DNA of 5,584 nt from Bacillota bacterium (GTDB lineage Bacteria > Bacillota > Clostridia > Peptostreptococcales > Anaerovoracaceae): NCBI GenBank assembly GCA_022793975.1, contig JAAWDW010000073.1:1-5584 (forward strand). Reading direction: 5' to 3'. A model generated the notes under the pieces. It did no database searches. It saw only the letters and a list, made by a program, of their open reading frames with translations, and was not told the origin of the DNA. The translations under genes and the position numbers were made by a program. The stretch's first letter is position 1. The number at the start of each line of letters is the position of its first letter. This document shows positions 1 to 5,584 of the stretch, one piece after another.

Positions 1-1
1 G

Positions 2-568
2 ATGAGCAGCCGTATCGAAGCCTCATCTCTTGACTTCATACTCAATGCCGAAAAAGACAGATACTATGTAAGAGCCGACGGACAGCTGCTTTACAGAGTT
101 GTGGAAAATCTGCTGGTAAATGTGCTCAAATATGCGCAGGACGGAAGTCGTGTATATATAGATATAAAAGAGCCACTGGCAGGTATCGGTGCATATGGTA
201 ACGGGGCAGCAGAGGGTGGTACGCAAAGCGGTGGATCCGGCACGGACTCAAGCAGCGGGCGTACAGAAAGCGTAAGCCGCAGGGATATTGTTGTGCTCGA
301 AATAAAGAATATGTCGAAACAGCAGCTCAACATAAATGCTGATGAACTTATGGAAAGATTTAAGCGTGGTGATGATTCGAGAACGACAGAAGGCAGCGGT
401 CTTGGTCTTGCTATAGCAAAGGACCTCGTAAAGCTGATGGATGGCTGGTTTGAGATAGCAATTGACGGTGACTTGTTCAAAGCACGTGTGGTACTCAGCA
501 AGGCAGCAGCACCGGCGTATGCGGAGTCAGGAACGGCGAATCAGCCGGAAGGCATTCAAGAAGAATAG
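2..568 (+). CDS. Sensor histidine kinase, C-terminal ATPase domain (5' partial)
   Basis: This is the C-terminal 188 residues of a two-component sensor histidine kinase. The frame is open at the left edge, so the Met at base 2 is probably internal and the sensor, membrane and phospho-acceptor His regions lie outside the window. Visible HATPase_c landmarks (numbered from that Met) are the N box RVVENLLVNVLKYA at 32-45 with the Mg-ATP Asn at 40, a degenerate G1 position (EIKNMS, about 100-105) in place of DxGxG, an ATP-lid stretch ELMERFKRGDDSR at 115-127, and the G2 box GSGLGL at 131-136. From family knowledge, a KN(I/M)S version of G1 followed by ELMERFxRGDxSR is common in clostridial kinases, so the domain is probably active. 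Residues 58-95 form an unusual Gly/Ser-rich insertion, and the last 20 or so residues are a low-complexity Ala/Gly/Glu tail. No partner response regulator is visible; it may lie upstream. Confident on domain, unknown on signal. Confidence 0.9.
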   Translation: MSSRIEASSLDFILNAEKDRYYVRADGQLLYRVVENLLVNVLKYAQDGSRVYIDIKEPLAGIGAYGNGAAEGGTQSGGSGTDSSSGRTESVSRRDIVVLEIKNMSKQQLNINADELMERFKRGDDSRTTEGSGLGLAIAKDLVKLMDGWFEIAIDGDLFKARVVLSKAAAPAYAESGTANQPEGIQEE

Positions 569-598
569 GTGCTGCTATATATTAAAGAAATTAATAAT

Positions 599-642
599 AA
601 AATTGCCCTTATATCGCGTTTCAGAGCGAAAAGGGCAATTTT
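599..642. terminator. Bidirectional intrinsic terminator between convergent genes
   Basis: A perfect 12-bp inverted repeat (AAAATTGCCCTT at 599-610 and AAGGGCAATTTT at 631-642) encloses a 20-nt loop that can form an additional short TCGC/GCGA stem (614-617 with 626-629). On the + strand the stem ends in a five-T run, and on the - strand it runs into TTTTATTATTAATT. It lies 30 nt after the kinase stop codon and 2 nt after the stop of the leftward ABM gene, so it can end both transcripts. Confidence 0.88.
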
Positions 643-644
643 TG

Positions 645-941
645 TTATAAATTCTGTACTTCGTACCTTTCTATTTCTGTGTTTATGCTGTACGGGGCTT
701 TAACAGCGGGCAAAAGCTTGAAGTGCTCTGAATTTTGGTGTCGTGTGAGAGCTTCATCATCTTCCCATTTTTCCACGAGCAGCATTTCACTTTCGCTGTC
801 GGCGGAAAAGAAATAGTCGTACATAATATTGCCGTCTTCGGCACGCGAAGCTGCAGGTACACCCGATTTACACAGTGCCGCATAGTACGAATCGCGTTCA
901 TTTTTATCTTTGAATGTCTGTTTTACATGTAATATGATCAT
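645..941 (-). CDS. ABM-domain (putative quinol monooxygenase, YgiN-like) protein
   Basis: A 98-residue cytosolic protein with the pattern of the antibiotic biosynthesis monooxygenase (ABM) dimeric alpha/beta-barrel fold. It shows an N-terminal strand MIILHVKQTF, a helix with KNERDSYYAAL, a middle strand NIMYDYFFSAD, then the family hallmark LLVEKWEDDEALTRHQNSEHF (52-74) with E57, W59, H68 and H73, followed by a C-terminal strand. Length matches single-domain ABM proteins. Family members include cofactor-free quinol or anthrone oxygenases, but many have no known substrate, so the reaction is not assignable here. The start is supported by GGAGGT at 947-952 (minus strand), 5 nt before the ATG. 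It lies 134 bp downstream of nadE in the same direction, and I see no convincing terminator in between, so co-transcription is possible. A hairpin terminator follows its stop codon at once. Confidence 0.8.
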   Translation of the reverse strand: MIILHVKQTFKDKNERDSYYAALCKSGVPAASRAEDGNIMYDYFFSADSESEMLLVEKWEDDEALTRHQNSEHFKLLPAVKAPYSINTEIERYEVQNL

Positions 942-997
942 TTTGTACCTCCGATTTATGTTATATATGAAATATACGTGCTGTTTTTCATACGTTT

Positions 998-1023
998 CGG
1001 CTTGCAGAGCCGGATGCTTGCAG
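998..1023. repeat. Short hairpin and GCTTGCAG direct repeat in the nadE-ABM gap
   Basis: CGGCT (998-1002) and AGCCG (1008-1012) form a 5-bp stem around TGCAG. The octamer GCTTGCAG occurs twice, at 1000-1007 and 1016-1023, with a further TGCAG at 1029-1033. No T-run follows on either strand, so this is not a standard terminator. A regulatory role for the small downstream gene is possible but unsupported. Confidence 0.3.
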
Positions 1024-1075
1024 CAAAATGCAGGAGAGCTACCTTTATGAAAAAAGATAAGTTTTCGTCAGGCAT

Positions 1076-3061
1076 TTACAGCCGCTCGGCTTCTTCAAGC
1101 CAAAGGCTGCTGTCCGCATCACTCGGCATTCTGAGGTCGCCGCGCGGTGAAAGACTTACAGTACCGACCTTAGGACCGTCCGGAATACAACTTCTCTTGA
1201 ACTGCTGTGAGAAGAAACGGCGGTAAAATACCTTGAGCCATTTTTTTATGAACTCTCTGTCATATTCATCTGTGAATGTCTGCTCTGCAATAAAGAGCAG
1301 TTTTTCCGGCGTCATACCGCTTCGAAGCGTATGGTATATAAAAAAGTCGTGAAGGATATACGGACCTACACTGTCTTCCGTTTTTTGCGCTATGCTACCG
1401 TCCTCTTCCGGAGGAAGCAGTTCCGGAGAAATCGGTGTATCAAGAATATCTTGGAGTGTAGTACGGAGCAGTGCATTGTCAGAGCTGAACTCTTTGTCTT
1501 CATTGGCGCCGGAAAGTTTGTTATCCATTACCCATTTTACGACGAAGCGTACAAGTGTTTTGGGAATTCCTGCATTTACATTATACATCGCCATATGGTC
1601 GCCGTTGTATGTGCACCAGCCGAGTGCCGCTTCAGAAAGGTCGCCTGTGCCGACAACAAGACCGCCTTCCATTCCCGCAATATCCATAAGTATCTGGGTA
1701 CGTTCTCTTGCCTGTGAATTTTCGTATGTTAAGTCGTGATTGCTTTCGTCCTGACCGATATCGGAAAAATGCTGGCGGACAGCATTTACAATCGGAATTT
1801 CGCGGACTTGCGCGCCGAGAAGCTTCATAATTGTAAGAGCGTTGTTGTAAGTCTTACCTGTTGTTCCGAAGCCCGGCATTGTTATCGCAACAATGTCTGA
1901 TGCAGGTTTGCCGAGAAGTTTATGTGTTTCCGCCGCCACTAAAAGTGCGAGTGTCGAATCAAGACCTCCGGAAATGCCGACAATTGATTTTTTCGCGTTT
2001 GTGTGTTCCATACGCTTTGCGTATCCCGCAGTCTGTATCTTGAATATTTCGCGGCATTTGCGGTCTGTTTCGCTCATATCCGATGGTACAAACGGATTCG
2101 GCGCGTATCTGCGGATAAGCTTGCTGTCGCTTTCTATCGTACGCATTTCTTCGAGAGCTACAGTTGTATACATAAATCTGTCCGAGTATGCACTGCTGCA
2201 TTCAGCCATATTATGTCCCTGACTTCTGTCAAATTTGAGTTTGGCATAGTCGATTTCCATATATGTTATATTGCTGCCGCGTTCAAAACGCTCGTTTTCC
2301 GCGAGTACCGTGCCGCCTTCTGCGATGATGTGATGACCGGAAAATACGAGATCAGTTGTCGATTCCGTAACACCTGCCGATGTATATACATAGCCGCATA
2401 TACTCTTAGCGCTCTGCACTGCAACGAGATTGCGTCTGTAATCACTCTTGCCGACTGTTTCGTCAGATGCTGACGGGTTAAGAATAATGTGTGCACCGTT
2501 CAGTGCAAGATGCGAACCAGGAGTAACCGGCATCCATAGATCCTCGCATATTTCTATGCCTAGTGAAAGCCCGGAAACTTCATCTGTAAAAATAAGATTT
2601 CCGAAAGCTGTCTCATATCCGAAGATATTTACCGAATTAATTGCCTCAGATATTGCTTTGCCCGAAGCAAACCAGCGCGCTTCATAAAATTCTTTTGAAT
2701 TGGGAATGAACATTTTAGGTACGATGCCTTTAATAATGCCGTTCTGAATAAGAGCCGCGCAATTGTAAAGGTTGTTTTCCAGACGAAATGCAAATCCGAG
2801 CACTGTTACCATATTGCTGCCGGTGCTGGCTGCAGCTATGCGTGAAAGCGATTCAAGCTGCTTTTGATAGAGAAGTTCCTGATAGAGCAGATCGCCCGCG
2901 GTGTAGCCGGTTATTGTGAGTTCAGGAAGAAGAAGCAAACCTGCACCGGCGCTGTCTGCTTCAGATATAAGCTTTAATATTTCTTTTTCATTTTCGACCG
3001 GATTTGCCACTTTAAGCTGCGGAGTTGCAGCAGCGGTACGTATCATTCCGAGTTTCGACAT
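1076..3061 (-). CDS. nadE: Glutamine-dependent NAD+ synthetase
   Basis: A 661-residue cytosolic enzyme catalysing the last step of NAD+ synthesis: amidation of deamido-NAD+ with ATP, using ammonia released from glutamine. The N-terminal nitrilase-type glutaminase domain (about 5-300) has an intact catalytic triad: E47 in LLLLPELTITGY, K116 in GIVPKMFIPN and C172 in LGIEICEDLW. The C-terminal ATP-pyrophosphatase domain (about 320-661) has the P-loop SGGLDS at 364-369, TMPGFGTTGKTYNNA at 394-408, and VVGTGDLSEAALGWCTYNGDHMAMYNVNAG at 469-498, and it ends with the family tail PDGPKVGTVSLSPRGDLRMPSD. Length and triad spacing resemble the long glutamine-dependent type known from Mycobacterium tuberculosis, not the short ammonia-dependent form. 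The start is supported by GGAGG at 3071-3075 (minus strand), 9 nt upstream of the ATG. A consensus promoter and a palindrome over the predicted start site suggest repressor control. No frameshift or missing key residue was seen. Confidence 0.97.
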   Translation of the reverse strand: MSKLGMIRTAAATPQLKVANPVENEKEILKLISEADSAGAGLLLLPELTITGYTAGDLLYQELLYQKQLESLSRIAAASTGSNMVTVLGFAFRLENNLYNCAALIQNGIIKGIVPKMFIPNSKEFYEARWFASGKAISEAINSVNIFGYETAFGNLIFTDEVSGLSLGIEICEDLWMPVTPGSHLALNGAHIILNPSASDETVGKSDYRRNLVAVQSAKSICGYVYTSAGVTESTTDLVFSGHHIIAEGGTVLAENERFERGSNITYMEIDYAKLKFDRSQGHNMAECSSAYSDRFMYTTVALEEMRTIESDSKLIRRYAPNPFVPSDMSETDRKCREIFKIQTAGYAKRMEHTNAKKSIVGISGGLDSTLALLVAAETHKLLGKPASDIVAITMPGFGTTGKTYNNALTIMKLLGAQVREIPIVNAVRQHFSDIGQDESNHDLTYENSQARERTQILMDIAGMEGGLVVGTGDLSEAALGWCTYNGDHMAMYNVNAGIPKTLVRFVVKWVMDNKLSGANEDKEFSSDNALLRTTLQDILDTPISPELLPPEEDGSIAQKTEDSVGPYILHDFFIYHTLRSGMTPEKLLFIAEQTFTDEYDREFIKKWLKVFYRRFFSQQFKRSCIPDGPKVGTVSLSPRGDLRMPSDADSSLWLEEAERL

Positions 3062-3070
3062 TTTCTTTTT

Positions 3071-3075
3071 CCTCC
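3071..3075 (-). promoter_or_regulatory. Ribosome binding site of nadE
   Basis: GGAGG on the minus strand, 9 nt upstream of the ATG at 3061, within an A-rich stretch. It fixes the start of nadE. Confidence 0.85.
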
Positions 3076-3126
3076 AAAAAAAGTAGTTGCAAACATATTA
3101 TGTAAGATATATAATAAAAATGTAAA

Positions 3127-3150
3127 AAGCTGTAAATCTATTAACAGCTT
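3127..3150. promoter_or_regulatory. 24-bp near-perfect palindrome, candidate operator of nadE
   Basis: AAGCTGT (3127-3133) and ACAGCTT (3144-3150) are exact reverse complements, and the inner AAT/ATT (3135-3137 and 3140-3142) also pair, giving 10 of 12 matched symmetric positions: AAGCTGT-A-AAT-CT-ATT-A-ACAGCTT. It begins 2 bp downstream of the nadE -10 box and covers the predicted transcription start near 3146, the classic place for a repressor dimer. A start near 3146 would leave only part of the first arm in the RNA, so a DNA operator fits better than an RNA hairpin. The repressor is unknown; NAD regulators such as NiaR or NrtR are candidates by context only. Confidence 0.6.
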
Positions 3151-3152
3151 AA

Positions 3153-3181
3153 ATTATAGGTTTATATTATCTGCTTGTCAA
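3153..3181 (-). promoter_or_regulatory. Consensus sigma-A promoter of nadE
   Basis: On the minus strand, TTGACA (3181-3176) and TATAAT (3158-3153) are exact matches to the -35 and -10 consensus, separated by the optimal 17 bp. The predicted start near 3146 gives a 5' leader of about 85 nt before nadE. A promoter this strong for a biosynthetic enzyme makes repression by the adjacent palindrome plausible. Confidence 0.88.
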
Positions 3182-3212
3182 CAATTTATTATGCGCAGCT
3201 TCAGCGTTTGTG

Positions 3213-3242
3213 TTGGACGAAAAGTGCATTTTGGTGTATAAT
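3213..3242 (+). promoter_or_regulatory. Sigma-A promoter of the yhaM-cca operon
   Basis: TTGGAC (3213-3218) and an exact TATAAT (3237-3242) are 18 bp apart and point right. The expected transcription start near 3249 leaves a leader of about 21 nt before the ATG at 3270, which contains the ribosome binding site. It is divergent from the nadE promoter, with 31 bp between the two -35 boxes. Confidence 0.82.
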
Positions 3243-3257
3243 TAATTTACTTTGAGA

Positions 3258-3262
3258 AAGGA
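3258..3262 (+). promoter_or_regulatory. Ribosome binding site deciding the yhaM start
   Basis: AAGGA (within GAGAAAGGA) lies 7 nt upstream of the ATG at 3270. An in-frame TTG at 3252 would place this site inside the coding region and would sit about 3 nt after the predicted transcription start, so ATG 3270 is preferred. Confidence 0.75.
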
Positions 3263-3269
3263 AAAGACT

Positions 3270-4292
3270 ATGAAAGATTTCTATATAAAGGACCTGAGAA
3301 AAGATACTGAACTGACCGATTTTTTTATGGTAAAGAGTTCGGCTCTCAGAACGGGCGGGAACGGCAAGACATTTTTCGATATCACACTCGGCGATATGAC
3401 GGGCGAGGTTTCTGCAAAGAAATGGGATGTTTCAAATGATGAAGCGGATATTCTTGCGAAAATAAAAGACGGCGATATAGTGAAAGTAAAAGCACTTGTT
3501 ACCGAATGGAACAATACGAAACAGCTTCGCGTGGCGAGAATAAGATTATCGGTTTCTTCAGATGACCTTGATCTTGCGGATTACATAAAGGCGGCTCCGG
3601 AGCCGTCCGCGGAAATGTATGATTACATATATAAACAGGCGGAAGATATGCTGGATGAAGACCTCAGAAAACTGGCGCTGCGTCTGCTTACGGACAATAA
3701 GGAAAAATTGATGTATTATCCGGCGGCATCGAAAAATCATCACGCAGAATTCGGCGGATTACTATATCATATGAAACGAATGCTCATGACTGGCATATGT
3801 GTATGCGGAATATATACAAATTTAAACCGTGATCTTATAATTACAGGGGTTATAATTCATGATATGGAAAAAATAAATGAAATAGAATCCAACGAATTCG
3901 GTATTTCTCCGGGTTATTCTTTTGAAGGGAAGATGCTCGGACATATAGTGCAGGGAATTAAAACTATAGACAGATTGACATTGGAAATGAACTTTCCGCG
4001 CGAGAAGGCGATAATGCTTGAACATATGATACTTTCTCATCATTACGAGCCTGAATTCGGCAGCCCTAAGAAGCCGTTGTTTCCGGAGGCGGAGATGCTT
4101 CACTATCTTGATATAATAGATGCGAGAATGTTCGATATGGAAGATGCACTTACTGCGGTACTGCCGGGAGAATTTTCGGAGAGAGTGTTTACACTTGAAA
4201 ACAGACAGCTGTATAAACCGGTGGATGCGGACGCAGATACAAATGCAGAAAAGCAAGGGCAGGTGACAATGGATTTGTCAGTAGAGATTTAA
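3270..4292 (+). CDS. yhaM: YhaM-like 3'-5' exoribonuclease (OB-fold + HD domain)
   Basis: A 340-residue cytosolic protein of the YhaM/CBF1 type, a metal-dependent 3'-to-5' exoribonuclease known from Bacillus and streptococci. Residues about 1-100 read as an OB-fold nucleic-acid-binding domain (FFDITLGDMTGEVSAKKWDV, then GDIVKVKALVTEWNNTKQLRVARI). Residues about 150-300 carry the HD metal-dependent phosphohydrolase core: HHAEFGGLLYHM with H157/H158 and H167, the HD pair H197-D198 in GVIIHDMEKI, GKMLGHI with H225, HMILSHH with H252 and H257/H258, and the distal Asp in LHYLDIIDARM (D281/D284). All expected metal ligands are present. The length is slightly above that of Bacillus YhaM, the extra being a polar acidic tail after about residue 315. 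It is the first gene after its own promoter and precedes cca by 35 bp with no terminator, so the two are probably co-transcribed. The substrate is RNA by family, and single-stranded DNA activity is also known in the family. Confidence 0.9.
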   Translation: MKDFYIKDLRKDTELTDFFMVKSSALRTGGNGKTFFDITLGDMTGEVSAKKWDVSNDEADILAKIKDGDIVKVKALVTEWNNTKQLRVARIRLSVSSDDLDLADYIKAAPEPSAEMYDYIYKQAEDMLDEDLRKLALRLLTDNKEKLMYYPAASKNHHAEFGGLLYHMKRMLMTGICVCGIYTNLNRDLIITGVIIHDMEKINEIESNEFGISPGYSFEGKMLGHIVQGIKTIDRLTLEMNFPREKAIMLEHMILSHHYEPEFGSPKKPLFPEAEMLHYLDIIDARMFDMEDALTAVLPGEFSERVFTLENRQLYKPVDADADTNAEKQGQVTMDLSVEI

Positions 4293-4311
4293 AAGCAAGA
4301 ATAAAAAACGC

Positions 4312-4318
4312 GGAGGAG
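4312..4318 (+). promoter_or_regulatory. Ribosome binding site of cca
   Basis: GGAGGAG lies 9 nt upstream of the ATG at 4328, in the 35-bp gap after yhaM. No promoter or terminator is visible in this gap. Confidence 0.85.
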
Positions 4319-4327
4319 AGTATTATT

Positions 4328-5557
4328 ATGATAAAGCTGCCGAAGGAAGTGAGCCGTATTATGAAGACTCTGGAGTCTAAAGGATATGAAGTGTACGCTG
4401 TAGGAGGATGCGTGCGGGATTCTCTGCTGGGCAAAAATCCTTTGGATTTTGACCTTGCCACAAATGCGGCACTTGATGAAATGAAGGCACTGTTTCCGGA
4501 GGCTAAGGTTATTTCCGAAAAATATTCCGTAATAAGATTTGACTATTGCAATCAGAACAATGAAGATGAAGGCATCATTGTTGATCTGGCGGCATTTCGT
4601 ATAGACGGAGAGTACAGCGATTACAGAAGGCCGGACGAAGTCATATTTACAGATAGTATAGAAGAAGATTTGACCCGGCGCGACTTTACCGTCAATGCAA
4701 TGGCGGACAACCCGCAGAAAACGCTGCTTGATCCGTATGGCGGACGTGATGATCTTAAGAAAAAACTGATTTGTACAGTAGGGGATCCGCAGATTCGTTT
4801 CCGTGAAGACCCGCTTAGAATGTTGCGTGCGGTAAGATTTGCAGCGCAGCTCGATTTTGACTTGCATAAGAGTACATATGAAGCCGTTTCGGAGTGCAGT
4901 GATTTACTGGAGCATATAAGTAAAGACGCGATTCGAAGTGAGTTTGAAAAAATTATTGTAACCGAAAACACCGGTAAAGGTCTGCAGCTTTTGGCAAACT
5001 GCGGATTAATGAGTCATATAGTGGGAGAAGATATTGCCGGTAAATTAAATCGCCGCGAAATGGATAATTTACAGGGATTGATTGATGGCATAGATAATAC
5101 TTTTCGGGTATTGGAGAGGAGACTCGGTGTATTTTACAGCTGCTTTGAAAATAAAAGGGCTGAACAGGCGGTAGAGTTTCTCGGCTTTGACAATAAGACA
5201 AAGGAAATGATGCTTGATGCAATACATCTGCGCGATACAATATTTTTCTTTTCCAATGAAGTGGATCTTAAGGATTTTCTCGCGCGCTACGGACGTGAAC
5301 GTTATGACTATCTTCATAATCTGGCAAAGGCTTCGTGCCTTATATACGACAGGTCCAATATAAAAATACAGTCAAGAAACCTGATGATGAAAAAAATTGA
5401 AGATGCCGGAGATCCTATTTATGTAGAAGATCTTGCTATAAACGGACAGGATATAATAAATGAGGGTATTGCTGAGGGCAAAAAAGTGGGGGAACTTCTT
5501 TTGATGCTTACGGACGTGGTGCACAGAAAGCCGAAAGAAAATACGAGGGAAGCGTAA
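4328..5557 (+). CDS. cca: Class II CCA tRNA nucleotidyltransferase (poly(A) polymerase family)
   Basis: A 409-residue cytosolic enzyme of the class II nucleotidyltransferase family, which adds or repairs the 3'-CCA end of tRNAs using CTP and ATP. Motif A is complete: GGCVRDSLLGKNPLDFDLAT (26-45) with metal-binding D40 and D42. Motif B/C is at LTRRDFTVNAMA (115-126) followed by DPYGGRDDLKKKLI, and the nucleotide-selecting motif D is at REDPLRMLRAVRFAAQL (159-175) with E160, D161 and R164. The C-terminal body and tail end in the typical DLAINGQDIINEGIAEGKKVGELL stretch (368-391). No HD phosphohydrolase domain is fused to it, unlike E. coli-type and many clostridial homologues; its length is close to the Bacillus enzyme. 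Poly(A) polymerases share these motifs, but the size and the clostridial setting favour CCA addition. Whether it adds the whole CCA or only part (CC- or A-adding) cannot be settled by eye. It is probably the second gene of an operon with yhaM. Confidence 0.93.
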   Translation: MIKLPKEVSRIMKTLESKGYEVYAVGGCVRDSLLGKNPLDFDLATNAALDEMKALFPEAKVISEKYSVIRFDYCNQNNEDEGIIVDLAAFRIDGEYSDYRRPDEVIFTDSIEEDLTRRDFTVNAMADNPQKTLLDPYGGRDDLKKKLICTVGDPQIRFREDPLRMLRAVRFAAQLDFDLHKSTYEAVSECSDLLEHISKDAIRSEFEKIIVTENTGKGLQLLANCGLMSHIVGEDIAGKLNRREMDNLQGLIDGIDNTFRVLERRLGVFYSCFENKRAEQAVEFLGFDNKTKEMMLDAIHLRDTIFFFSNEVDLKDFLARYGRERYDYLHNLAKASCLIYDRSNIKIQSRNLMMKKIEDAGDPIYVEDLAINGQDIINEGIAEGKKVGELLLMLTDVVHRKPKENTREA

Positions 5558-5584
5558 CGGACCTCATCACCGCCATGCTCAACA

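Noticed and set aside
101..307. Frameshift or pseudogene call for the histidine kinase because of the missing DxGxG box
   Set aside because: The frame is intact, and the KN(M/I)S replacement is a normal variant in clostridial kinases with an otherwise complete lid and GSGLGL box.
998..1012. CGGCT/AGCCG hairpin as the nadE terminator
   Set aside because: The stem is only 5 bp and is not followed by a T-run in the nadE direction.
1331..2473. Several plus-strand open frames of 100-156 residues within nadE
   Set aside because: They are fully inside the coding region of an intact nadE on the opposite strand and show no recognisable protein features.
3127..3150. Assignment of the palindrome to NiaR or NrtR by name
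   Set aside because: The context fits an NAD regulator, but I cannot match the sequence to a known consensus, so naming the factor would be a guess.
3252..3269. TTG start adding six residues to the YhaM-like protein
   Set aside because: The ribosome binding site AAGGA at 3258-3262 would then be inside the gene, and the predicted transcript starts only about 3 nt before the TTG. ATG 3270 has correct spacing.
4289..4867. 192-residue minus-strand open frame, and others such as 91-501, 3822-4256 and 4621-4971
   Set aside because: They lie opposite well-recognised genes, show no family motifs and have biased, low-complexity translations. They are antisense shadows.

Overview
The window looks like a chromosomal segment of a low-to-mid GC Firmicute, most likely a class Clostridia member (Oscillospiraceae/Ruminococcus-like is my guess). 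The reasons are strong GGAGG-type ribosome binding sites, consensus sigma-A promoters, a clostridial-type sensor kinase tail, a YhaM-type exoribonuclease, and a long glutamine-dependent NAD synthetase. The species cannot be fixed from the sequence alone. I see no mobile element, CRISPR array, tRNA or rRNA.

Layout, left to right. (1) Positions 2-568 (+) hold the C-terminal ATPase half of a sensor histidine kinase, cut by the left edge. (2) A strong hairpin at 599-642 separates it from a convergent small gene (645-941, -) encoding an antibiotic-biosynthesis-monooxygenase (ABM) fold protein. (3) Upstream of that on the same strand lies nadE (1076-3061, -), a full-length two-domain NAD+ synthetase with intact glutaminase and synthetase motifs. 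(4) A 208-bp divergent intergenic region (3062-3269) carries a perfect-consensus promoter for nadE, a 24-bp near-perfect palindrome lying over its predicted transcription start, and a good sigma-A promoter facing right. (5) The rightward promoter drives a probable two-gene operon: a YhaM-like OB-fold/HD-domain 3'-5' exoribonuclease (3270-4292, +) and a class II CCA tRNA nucleotidyltransferase (4328-5557, +), 35 bp apart.

Functionally, the right half is an RNA 3'-end unit: one enzyme degrades RNA from the 3' end and the other builds or repairs the tRNA CCA end. The left-pointing half makes NAD+ and perhaps uses or protects a redox cofactor or quinone through the ABM protein. Most of the window is ordinary housekeeping sequence. 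The parts most worth a second look are the palindrome at the nadE start site, the yhaM-cca pairing, and a glycine/serine-rich insertion in the kinase ATPase domain.
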